A model generated the notes under the pieces. That model was not told where the DNA came from and ran no database searches. It saw only the letters and a program-made list of their open reading frames with translations. The position numbers were made by a program, and so were the translations under genes. DNA of 60,489 nt, from positions 1 through 60,489 of the IMG/VR virus record IMGVR_UViG_3300020200_000001. The stretch is one strand, 5' to 3'. This DNA is from a virus. Positions within the stretch are counted from its first letter, which is position 1. Each line of letters starts with the position of its first letter. Positions 16,575 through 23,709 of the stretch are shown here, piece by piece.

Positions 16575-16877
16575 TTACGTGGCAGCCCCGCCCTCGAAAA
16601 GGACCGTGACACTAGTGATAGTCGCCCCAAACTTCAGGAATAAGCCGTCCTTAAACAGGATGCCCTGATCCGGAATCACAAAGTTCTGGGAGTCAGCAAC
16701 GGAAGTTGATGACAATGTCATCAACTTTGGGTCAGTGTCAGCATTGCCATCGTAAAACTCAAGCGCAGACGGGGCTCCCGCGCCGTGCGTGAAATACACA
16801 CCACACACGCGATTACGACCGTTGATAGCCTGCCCTGTAGCCGCCTTATAGACGGTTGAGATATTACTCGCGCCCAT
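16575..16877 (-). CDS. Small beta-rich virion protein
   Basis: A 100-residue, beta-rich protein with CGVYFTHGAGAPSALEFYDG and PDQGILFKDGLFLKFG. Similar proteins follow the capsid module in related phages and may be decoration or trimeric spike-like proteins. There is no catalytic signature. It is the second gene after the internal promoter at about 17.2 kb. Confidence 0.6.
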   Translation of the reverse strand: MGASNISTVYKAATGQAINGRNRVCGVYFTHGAGAPSALEFYDGNADTDPKLMTLSSTSVADSQNFVIPDQGILFKDGLFLKFGATITSVTVLFEGGAAT

Positions 16878-16889
16878 AGTACACCTCCA

Positions 16890-17117
16890 TTAAGCAGGGG
16901 TGACGGTAGTAGCGTTAGAGCCTTTCCACGCGGAAGCTGCGGTAGCGCCCGTTGCGGTGTAGATCACGCCCGTGGCGAGGTCTACAACAGTCTTGCCGAC
17001 AAACTTGTCTGTGGTGTTGGCTGGATCGGCAATAGCGCCGAGAGCGGCGGCCGTTGCGACCGGGAAAACGAATCCGTTGTTAGAAGCAACTGGACCCGAA
17101 AAAGTAGTGCGTGCCAT
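16890..17117 (-). CDS. Small virion protein
   Basis: A 75-residue protein opening MARTTFSGPVASNNGFVFPV, then TVVDLATGVIYTATGATA. It resembles small head or tail decoration proteins of environmental phages. It is the first gene downstream of the capsid terminator and internal promoter, preceded by GAGGAACC. Function is not known. Confidence 0.6.
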   Translation of the reverse strand: MARTTFSGPVASNNGFVFPVATAAALGAIADPANTTDKFVGKTVVDLATGVIYTATGATAASAWKGSNATTVTPA

Positions 17118-17184
17118 TTCTGGTTCCTCACATGCGAGTTATGGCGTTTCTGTCTGCATGTCGTCAGCCGGGACTGTCAGAAAC

Positions 17185-17199
17185 ACCGGGGACCCCGGT
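17185..17199. promoter_or_regulatory. Operator-like palindrome at the internal promoter
   Basis: ACCGGGG-A-CCCCGGT is a perfect inverted repeat with 7-bp arms. It overlaps the end of the -10 hexamer and the expected transcription start. It could be a protein-binding site or a leader hairpin. Confidence 0.45.
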
Positions 17200-17226
17200 A
17201 TATATCAAATATACACCCATTCTCAA
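17199..17226 (-). promoter_or_regulatory. Internal late promoter (sigma70-like)
   Basis: On the minus strand TTGAGA (17221-17226) and TATATA (17199-17204) are separated by 16 bp. This sits directly after the capsid-gene terminator and would re-start transcription of the small virion and tail genes. It is inferred from sequence only. Confidence 0.6.
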
Positions 17227-17232
17227 AAAAGA

Positions 17233-17256
17233 AAAAGGGGGCCGAAGCCCCCTTTT
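17233..17256 (-). terminator. Rho-independent terminator after the capsid gene
   Basis: A 10-bp perfect stem (AAAAGGGGGC / GCCCCCTTTT) with a TTCG loop, read on the minus strand, is followed by a T-rich run. It begins 4 bp past the major capsid stop and would limit read-through to the genes below. Confidence 0.88.
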
Positions 17257-17259
17257 CCA

Positions 17260-18168
17260 TTAGGCCGCGCCAGGGCAGCCAAAGATGCCGCGTGGGTCGC
17301 TAAAGCCGAAGCTGTAACGCTCACGAGCCTTGTAACGCACGTTGCCAGTGTCGAAGTCGCCTTCAAAGCCGGTCTTCATGCTTACACGCTCAAACATCTT
17401 CATGCCGTTGGGCGCATCAGTCTTGATGAACCACGCATCCGGATCAGTCAGGTAATGGTTCACAGAGTAGCCCTGCGGAACCATGCCCATGTTCTTGATC
17501 GCGTTAATGTCGTTGTCTGCAGTACCAACACGCAAAGTAGACTTCAGGATGCGGTCAGCCGTGAACTGCAGCTCTTTCGGGATGATGAGCTTTAAGCCCT
17601 GAACAGCGATCTTCAGGCCACGTTCGTCGGTGAACGCTGCGATGTCGATCAGGGCCTGCTCTAAAGAAGTCTCTGACAGGTCCGCAGGGACTGCCAGTTC
17701 GTTCTTCAGGTTAGGACCAGACAGGGTCGGGTGGTTGTCTGCGCAGAGGGCCACACCGTCGCCACCAACAGAGGTCGTGAAAGCGCCGTTCAGAACGGAC
17801 GCAGCACGGATCTGCTTGGTGTTGGCCATGGAACGAGCCAGGGCCTTGGTGTAGCGAGCCGCCAGAGACGCGTACAGGTTGTCCTCGACTGCCTCTTCGG
17901 TCAGCGAGAAAGCCAGTGCGATAGTCTCGTGGGTATAACGTGCGGTGTAGACCTCTTGTGCTTGGTCGTATGCAACGCCAGCACCTTCAGTCTTCACAGG
18001 CGCAGTGTCAAAACCCGACAGCATCACCTCTTCTTCAAATGCACGATCAGACGACTCGATGTCGTAAATCTGGGCGTGCTCCTGCTCGTAGCCTTTGTAC
18101 TCAATGCCGAAAAGAGCATTGAGACCAGGCTCAAGTTCTTTTACTAGTTGGGCGCGTGAAATTGCCAT
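17260..18168 (-). CDS. Major capsid protein (HK97 fold)
   Basis: A 302-residue capsid protein resembling the Mu gpT-like major head subunit group. Visible features are an N-terminal arm (MAISRAQLVKELEPGLNALF), FSLTEEAVEDNLYASLAARY in the spine-helix region, SVLNGAF and CADNHPTLSG in the loop region, and C-terminal VRYKARERYSFGFSDPRGIF. Length fits the group. A strong AGGAGC precedes the ATG. A strong terminator follows immediately, and scaffold, chaperonin and portal are encoded upstream in the usual order, which supports the call. Confidence 0.9.
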   Translation of the reverse strand: MAISRAQLVKELEPGLNALFGIEYKGYEQEHAQIYDIESSDRAFEEEVMLSGFDTAPVKTEGAGVAYDQAQEVYTARYTHETIALAFSLTEEAVEDNLYASLAARYTKALARSMANTKQIRAASVLNGAFTTSVGGDGVALCADNHPTLSGPNLKNELAVPADLSETSLEQALIDIAAFTDERGLKIAVQGLKLIIPKELQFTADRILKSTLRVGTADNDINAIKNMGMVPQGYSVNHYLTDPDAWFIKTDAPNGMKMFERVSMKTGFEGDFDTGNVRYKARERYSFGFSDPRGIFGCPGAA

Positions 18169-18180
18169 GTTTAGCTCCTA

Positions 18181-18771
18181 TCAGGGTGCAGGTGCTGTAT
18201 TGGCAACGCCGGTGCTGCCATACATATGTGCGTTGATCTTAACCACCACGTCAACATACGCTTCACCCAAAGAATTTCCAGGTTGATCGTATGAACCAAC
18301 TAACTTCAGAACGAGGCCTGCAGTGTTGGCGATCGCGGAGGCATCCAATTGGGTGCCAGAAACACCCGTGGTGGTGCTACCAGTAGCGTAGGCGATAGGT
18401 GCGTTTTGGCCCATTTGGGTCAGCGTCACGGTATCGTCAGCTTGGATAACAAACAACTGGCTGGGATCGTCAATTACTTCGGCGCAAATTTTGCCGGAAG
18501 TAATGTTGACAGAGCCCGGATAGAAGTTCTTCCAAGTGGGTTTGCCGGTGGTGGGGTCGGTGTAGTTACAGCCGTTAAACACGCCGACTGCAACAGTGTG
18601 CAGGGCAGCGTCAAACTTGACGATGTAACCGCTAGATAGAGTGACTAGGTCACCCTGAAAAATTGCTCCAGCCTGGTTGTCAGCAATGTAGTAACCGTAC
18701 TGTTTTTGTGCACCAGTAGCGGAGAGATTGCCGAGCGGACGCAGACCAAAGGCTTTATTGACGTTTGCCAT
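18181..18771 (-). CDS. Minor capsid / decoration-type protein
   Basis: A 196-residue protein opening MANVNKAFGLRPLGNLSATG with AGAIFQGDLVTLSSGYIVKF. This is a recognisable family placed just upstream of the capsid gene in many phages. It is a beta-rich protein likely to sit on or in the capsid shell. It is separated from the major capsid gene by 12 bp. Decoration is inferred from context and family placement. Confidence 0.7.
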   Translation of the reverse strand: MANVNKAFGLRPLGNLSATGAQKQYGYYIADNQAGAIFQGDLVTLSSGYIVKFDAALHTVAVGVFNGCNYTDPTTGKPTWKNFYPGSVNITSGKICAEVIDDPSQLFVIQADDTVTLTQMGQNAPIAYATGSTTTGVSGTQLDASAIANTAGLVLKLVGSYDQPGNSLGEAYVDVVVKINAHMYGSTGVANTAPAP

Positions 18772-18789
18772 TTTGTCTTTCCTTAAAAA

Positions 18790-19272
18790 TTATTCGGAAC
18801 CCTTGGGGCTTCCGAACGAGGTACGGGACCGTCGCTCTGGGCGTTGAATCCGCATCGAATCATGCGAGTTGGATTTCATCAGCTCATTGTCAACGGACTG
18901 TTGAATTTCCTGGGAACGCGAGTTGTAGTACGCATTGCGCTCCTCAACCGTCTCTTCGGGGATACGAGCCAAGAGCAGACCTCCCACGCTGATCACACCA
19001 GCATGTCGGCCGTCTTCCATCGTAGGCGAAGCGAAGTCGGGATGTTCATCCGAACGAACCAGTTCGTAGCCCTCGCGCAAGCGCGCTGCCACGTTGATTC
19101 GATCTTCAATACCACCCGCCTCGGCGCGGATCCAGCGATGCTTGAATCCCGGAGGAGCAGGAGGCGCATCAAGTCGGGAAGGCGGAGCCCAAGAGCGACG
19201 GCGCGCAGATCCCTCGCGGGTTTCAGAAGCACGAGAACTGCGGTTCAGTTTTGGCACATTCATTTCGCTCAT
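18790..19272 (-). CDS. Conserved head-region protein with APPGFKHRW motif
   Basis: A 160-residue polar protein. The N-terminal third is basic and disordered (RSSRASETREGSARRRSW). The conserved core APPGFKHRWIR is followed by INVAARLREGYELVRSDEHP and VGGLLLARIPEETVEERNAY. The C-terminus is a charged tail. This family is typical next to scaffold genes in phages, with no proven role. A similar PGYKYRWVR phrase is found in the early AT-hook protein at 36.3 kb. Confidence 0.62.
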   Translation of the reverse strand: MSEMNVPKLNRSSRASETREGSARRRSWAPPSRLDAPPAPPGFKHRWIRAEAGGIEDRINVAARLREGYELVRSDEHPDFASPTMEDGRHAGVISVGGLLLARIPEETVEERNAYYNSRSQEIQQSVDNELMKSNSHDSMRIQRPERRSRTSFGSPKGSE

Positions 19273-19276
19273 TTTT

Positions 19277-20236
19277 TCACTCCTTCACGTACTTGGCGTA
19301 TTCCTCAAGCGGAACACCCAGTTTTTTGGCAATCGCAACTTGACTCGGTGACAACCGGACAGTGCGGCGTGCATTATTTGCTCCCGTAGAACGGGCTGCA
19401 GGCGCTACCGTTTGCACGGGGCGGGTAGTCCTGTTATTTTGTTGCGCGGGATTTTGTTCGGCGAACTTATGTGGGAACGCGTCACGCATCCTGCGGTCTA
19501 GTTCATCATAATACTCGTTTGACTGCGGGTCAAACCCCTCCGTCGCAATTAACTGCATGTGAATGCCCCGAACAGCGGCAGTCATGGCGACATCGCGGCC
19601 AAACCATTCGTTTCGTTCAGCCCAGTCCTCGGCCTTAGGGTCCGGTTCTTCCTGGACTTGGCGAGGCTGAGACTGGGGTTGAGCATAGGCCTGCTGCTGA
19701 ACTACTTGCGCAAAGTGAGATTGCGGCTGTGCAGCAGAAAGTTGAGCCTGGCGGGCGGCCGACTGTTCGGCAACCTGTCTTTGGTCATACAAAATGTCGG
19801 TCAGACGTTGCTGGGCCTCTGTCTCAGTATCAAAATCACCCTCTTCTCGAGCCTTTTTAATGATCTGCTTTAGAGCGATGACCTGGGTCTCAATCCGGGT
19901 CTTGGCCTCATCCAAACGGCTGGCATCAAAGCGTGTAGCCTGATGTTCCAGCTCCTGGGCGCGTTTTTGGACCTGCTGGGCATACTCAATCGCTGCCTGT
20001 TCACGGCGCTGGGTCTCTCGCAGACGAGCAGTCAGCTTGTCAATGCGCTTTTTGACCTTGTCGCTGTACTCTTCTAGCTCGTCATCTGCTTGAGGCTTCG
20101 CAGATTGAGTAAGGGTTTCTACTGATGGGGGTTGTTCCTTGTCCAGAACCTCAGCGTTTCCGCCATCTGCATCAAGGGCCACTGTGGCGGGTTTTTCGTC
20201 CTCACCGATACTAAATTCAAGCTGGTCGCCTGCCAT
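19277..20236 (-). CDS. Capsid scaffolding protein
   Basis: A 319-residue, highly charged protein without hydrophobic core segments, as scaffolds are. Residues about 50-175 form a long predicted coiled coil (DKVKKRIDKLTARLRETQRR, then KQIIKKAREEGDFDTETEAQ). A Gln/Pro/Ala-rich linker (190-225) follows. The C-terminus is basic, with a helix RLSPSQVAIAKKLGVPLEEY that would bind capsid. It is located between chaperonin and capsid genes, the expected place. No protease gene is seen nearby. Confidence 0.82.
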   Translation of the reverse strand: MAGDQLEFSIGEDEKPATVALDADGGNAEVLDKEQPPSVETLTQSAKPQADDELEEYSDKVKKRIDKLTARLRETQRREQAAIEYAQQVQKRAQELEHQATRFDASRLDEAKTRIETQVIALKQIIKKAREEGDFDTETEAQQRLTDILYDQRQVAEQSAARQAQLSAAQPQSHFAQVVQQQAYAQPQSQPRQVQEEPDPKAEDWAERNEWFGRDVAMTAAVRGIHMQLIATEGFDPQSNEYYDELDRRMRDAFPHKFAEQNPAQQNNRTTRPVQTVAPAARSTGANNARRTVRLSPSQVAIAKKLGVPLEEYAKYVKE

Positions 20237-20247
20237 ACTCTTCTCCT

Positions 20248-20733
20248 TTACATGTGCAAAATATCAGAAGGATCGTTGATCCGGCCAATAATTTCGTCGT
20301 CGTTCAAGATTCGGATTTCCCCGCCGTCAATATTGATACGGGATCCCGCATACCGCCCAAAAATGATCCAGTCCCCTTCCTGGCACCAGGGTCCGTTCGG
20401 GAATTTGGACTCATCTTTATAGGCTAAGTCGCCTACACGAAGGACATAGCCAACCGTAGTAGCAAGCTGCGTCTTTCTCTGGGTTTCTTCGGCGAGCACG
20501 ATTCCCCCTTTGGTCTTTTCAGGACCACGATAGGGGAGAATGGCAATCCGCCAGCCCACAGGGATTGGAATTCGATCACGCACTGCGCCAGGCAACTGGT
20601 CAGGATCGAAATTCCCATCGGCGTCATAGGCATCGTCGAGGTTTGAATCCCGAAGTGCTTTTGCATCGGTCTCCTCCTTCCACTTCTGCTCTAGGGCCGT
20701 CAGGGCCTTTTCTTCAACAACTTCATCAGTCAT
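20248..20733 (-). CDS. GroES-like co-chaperonin (Cpn10 family)
   Basis: A 161-residue protein. Residues about 53-155 follow the GroES order: GWRIAILPYRGPEKTKGGIV corresponds to the N-terminal strand and the start of the mobile loop (..K..GGIVL). LATTVGYVLRVGD then matches the core strand, EGDWIIFGRYAGSRI matches GD.V.F..Y.G, and INIDGGEIRILNDDEIIGRI matches the last strands. An acidic extension precedes it. Like T4 gp31, it could replace host GroES during capsid folding. The location next to scaffold and capsid fits that role. Confidence 0.88.
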   Translation of the reverse strand: MTDEVVEEKALTALEQKWKEETDAKALRDSNLDDAYDADGNFDPDQLPGAVRDRIPIPVGWRIAILPYRGPEKTKGGIVLAEETQRKTQLATTVGYVLRVGDLAYKDESKFPNGPWCQEGDWIIFGRYAGSRINIDGGEIRILNDDEIIGRINDPSDILHM

Positions 20734-20750
20734 GCTGGATCTCCTTTGGG

Positions 20751-20948
20751 TTAAAGAACGTCATCGTCTGGGGTCCGTTTCTTCAAAAGCTCTTTCACGG
20801 ACGTCTCGACCAGCTTTAATCCCTCAAGGCGACCCATCATAAAACGATAGCGTTCCATGTTTGCAATCGTGCCATTGAGCACAATCGCTTCGGAGTCAGC
20901 GATCAGCTTTCTAATTTCTTTTAAAACCGCATCTGCAAATTCAAGCAT
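20751..20948 (-). CDS. Small helical phage protein
   Basis: A 65-residue, mostly helical protein (MLEFADAVLKEIRKLIADSE, then NMERYRFMMGRLEGLKLVET). It is of a type seen next to portal or scaffold genes in phages. No function is known. It ends 17 bp before the chaperonin gene. Confidence 0.62.
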   Translation of the reverse strand: MLEFADAVLKEIRKLIADSEAIVLNGTIANMERYRFMMGRLEGLKLVETSVKELLKKRTPDDDVL

Positions 20949-20968
20949 GGTCGTATTCCCATGAAAAG

Positions 20969-20993
20969 CAGACAGTGTTTAGGCCACTGTCTG
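20969..20993 (-). terminator. Hairpin between the DUF6496-like gene and the downstream helical gene
   Basis: A 9-bp perfect stem CAGACAGTG / CACTGTCTG with a 7-base loop, followed on the minus strand by GCTTTTC. The short T run makes it a weak terminator or attenuator. It may set lower expression below the portal region or protect the transcript end. Confidence 0.5.
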
Positions 20994-21004
20994 AAAGCCT
21001 TTGG

Positions 21005-21289
21005 TCAGTATATCTTGACCGGATTATTACCGTCTTTCTTTTTAACAACCATCACCGGACCTTGGACGCCCTTATATTTTTTAATCATCTCCCCGCCCTT
21101 ATATTTTTTAACAGGCTGATTGCGGGATTTACCGGCAGTGGTCAAAGCAATTGCAACCGCTTGTTTAACAGCGGCTTTCTTGCTCTTTGGCTTACTGGTG
21201 CCGATCGCGCCTTTCTTCTCGTATGTGCCCACCAGCTCACCGATATTGGAGCTAATGATCTTCTGGCTCGAACCCTTTTTCAATGGCAT
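21005..21289 (-). CDS. DUF6496-like small basic protein
   Basis: A 94-residue basic protein. The core MPLKKGSSQKIISSNIGELV, then KKAAVKQAVAIALTTAGKSR, matches the DUF6496-type family of phages and bacteria. The C-terminus adds two YKGG/YKGV repeats and a Lys-rich end. I use the ATG at 21287-21289 because it is coupled to the portal stop (TGATG), instead of a GTG one codon upstream. It is probably a small virion or nucleic-acid-associated protein; role unproven. Confidence 0.66.
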   Translation of the reverse strand: MPLKKGSSQKIISSNIGELVGTYEKKGAIGTSKPKSKKAAVKQAVAIALTTAGKSRNQPVKKYKGGEMIKKYKGVQGPVMVVKKKDGNNPVKIY

Positions 21290-23691
21290 CACTGTCTCCT
21301 TGCGTTGATCTGTTGGATTTGATTGCTACGTTCTTGCTGCTGGGCCATCATGTTGGCGCGCTCACGAGCAACATCAGCTCGAAGCTGTGCAATGTTTTCT
21401 TGTGACTGGATACGCGCCTGGTTGGCCTGTGCGTTCTGCTGAATCTTGGCGTTATCCAACTGCAGGCGCTGCTGCGCGATTTGGTTGTCGGCTTGATCGG
21501 CCTGCGCACGCTGTTGGATCTCGGCCTCCTTGAGCGCAATAATGGGATCAGGACCCCCGCCGCCTGCCAACTGATTCTGCATGTTACGAACCTGCTGCAT
21601 GCCCTCTGCCACCTTGAGAGCAATCATGCCTTCGCGCTGGATTGCTGAGACCATGCGGTCAGGATCATTGCCATACTGTTGAAACAGTTCGGCTTCGGTA
21701 TCCTCCTCAGCCTTCAGGCGCACATGCTCAAGAATGTGCTTTTGCAGGGACAAGACAGCCTGCGGCATTGTCTGCAGGATTGGCGACATGCCCATCGACA
21801 GGTGGGAGAAGATATGCGCGTCATGCTGTTGGCCAGCAAACGCCTTCAATTCCATCATGTCAAGCAAGTCAGCATTCTCTTGTGCAGGGTCCTTCGGGAT
21901 GTTGGTGTGCTGAGGACGCAGAATGCCGTCGATGTCACGCACGTTCATGGCTGCATACACGCGGTAGTAGGCCTCATACATGTTGTGCATCTGCGGGGCG
22001 CTCTGTGCAACCTGCAACTGGGTCTGCGCCAGCATGATGCGCTGGGCAGTGGAGAAAATATTGGGGTCCGCGACCGGCAGCACTGCCACCATGTCGTCAA
22101 AGTCCTTGCGTTTGATGCAACGGCTTGCGCCAGGCACGTCGTAGGGGTACTCGTCAGGCAAATACTCACCAAACCCGGCAGCCAACATCTCAAATTCAAG
22201 TTTTTGTGCGTAGTGCAGACGCTTGTGTATGGCGGACATCACCATAGAGCCACGTTCGAGCAGTGCAATTGTCGTTCCAACGGCTGCCTGCTGATTTCCG
22301 TCGCCAACTTGCATGTCGGCGATGCTTGCTAGGCGTCTTCCTGCGTCTACGCAGAATCCCAACAGCGCAAATAGCGTTTGACTGGGCTCTTTGTACGGCA
22401 ATGGCAACAAAGACGACGTGAGTTCTGAGCCCCCGGCATCCATGTCGCGCCATTCGCCCGGTTGTAGCGGCTTGTCGTCATCAGAAATGCGTGCGCCCTT
22501 GGCTTTAAAACCTGCAGGGAGGTTTGCAAGCGTTCCGGCGTCCAAAAGCTGGCGCAAGGAGCTGGTTGCGGACTTGGAAAGGCCGCCGATGAGGTGCACA
22601 AAGCCCAAACCGTAAGCGCCAGGGCCTTCCACGAGCACGTAATGGACAAAATACTCGATTCGGATCTTGAGTTCATCGCTCTCCTTCCAATTTCGACGGA
22701 TTCCGACCAGTCTTCCCGTGCTTTCCTCGACCGTAACAATGTAAGGACACTTAATTCCGGTAAGTTCGTTGTCTTCGTCCTTGTCTTCAAAGCCTTCAAG
22801 GTCTAAATCGACATGAAATTCGAGCAAAAAGATCTCGTCTGTGTGCGTAGTGGGCGATTGACCAGTGATTCGGTCAATTTTTGCCTGAATATCGCTGGGT
22901 TGATCCGGTGTTGGCTCGGGTTCAATGGCGTAATCTAGGTATTCACCTGCCCGAACACGCTTGCGATAGTCGTTTTCGTACATCGGGATGCGATGAGTGA
23001 TGCGAGGACACTCGCTCATTACGCTAGACCCGTTGTATGGGATGTACAAATCGTCTGCCAAGACCAGTTTTGCGACCATACGGCCGATTTGGGCATCGTA
23101 ATAGGTCTTCTTGAACACCGAACCACCGTAGCCAAGGAAGAAAAGCGCCTGGTCCATCTCAGGCGTGTACTCCTTCATCACGGTTGTGATCTGGTAGTTC
23201 ATGAAATCCTGCACGCGAGAGGCTTGCATGGACTTCTCAATGGTCTCCTTGCCCAAGATCTGGGTCCTGACCGGTCCGCCAGCGGGCATCAGCTCCTTAA
23301 ATGCCTGTGCCTGGAACTGCACCACAGCCTCAGTAAGCATTGGATGCACAGCACCAGAGGCCCCACGGAAGGGCTGAGTACGCTCTTCTAGCCTAAACCC
23401 AAGCAGGTCCAAGCCCTTGGAGTACATCGTCTCCCATTCAGCACGCGAGGCCTTATCTGACTCGAACAAATCAAGCAGGTCCAATGCCACACGATTGCGT
23501 ACGTCGGGGTCTACGACATCGGCCAGGTTGGCATAGAAGTCAACTTCCTTGTCTTCCTCTTCTCCGATCTCAACGGTGGCACTGCCATCGTTCTCTAAAA
23601 CGACTTCAATCTCCGGCATATCCGGCGCGTCGATCTCAACCTTGAGATCAGACTCAGATGGCATTTCGTTTAGTGCTCTGTCAATGGGCAT
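21289..23691 (-). CDS. Portal protein (P22-like)
   Basis: An 800-residue protein, long as in P22-type portals. An acidic N-terminus (1-60) leads into FRGASGAVHPMLTEAVVQFQ and ALFFLGYGGSVFKKTYYDAQ (wing/stem). GFVHLIGGLSKSATSSLRQL and IADMQVGDGNQQAAVGTTIA mark the stem helices and clip. The C-terminal barrel is Gln-rich and helical (about 690-800, QADQADNQIAQQRLQLDNAK). It forms the dodecameric DNA channel and docks terminase and adaptor. A clear ribosome-binding site (AAAGGCGATAACC) precedes the ATG. Confidence 0.92.
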   Translation of the reverse strand: MPIDRALNEMPSESDLKVEIDAPDMPEIEVVLENDGSATVEIGEEEDKEVDFYANLADVVDPDVRNRVALDLLDLFESDKASRAEWETMYSKGLDLLGFRLEERTQPFRGASGAVHPMLTEAVVQFQAQAFKELMPAGGPVRTQILGKETIEKSMQASRVQDFMNYQITTVMKEYTPEMDQALFFLGYGGSVFKKTYYDAQIGRMVAKLVLADDLYIPYNGSSVMSECPRITHRIPMYENDYRKRVRAGEYLDYAIEPEPTPDQPSDIQAKIDRITGQSPTTHTDEIFLLEFHVDLDLEGFEDKDEDNELTGIKCPYIVTVEESTGRLVGIRRNWKESDELKIRIEYFVHYVLVEGPGAYGLGFVHLIGGLSKSATSSLRQLLDAGTLANLPAGFKAKGARISDDDKPLQPGEWRDMDAGGSELTSSLLPLPYKEPSQTLFALLGFCVDAGRRLASIADMQVGDGNQQAAVGTTIALLERGSMVMSAIHKRLHYAQKLEFEMLAAGFGEYLPDEYPYDVPGASRCIKRKDFDDMVAVLPVADPNIFSTAQRIMLAQTQLQVAQSAPQMHNMYEAYYRVYAAMNVRDIDGILRPQHTNIPKDPAQENADLLDMMELKAFAGQQHDAHIFSHLSMGMSPILQTMPQAVLSLQKHILEHVRLKAEEDTEAELFQQYGNDPDRMVSAIQREGMIALKVAEGMQQVRNMQNQLAGGGGPDPIIALKEAEIQQRAQADQADNQIAQQRLQLDNAKIQQNAQANQARIQSQENIAQLRADVARERANMMAQQQERSNQIQQINARRQ

Positions 23692-23709
23692 GGTTATCGC
23701 CTTTATACA

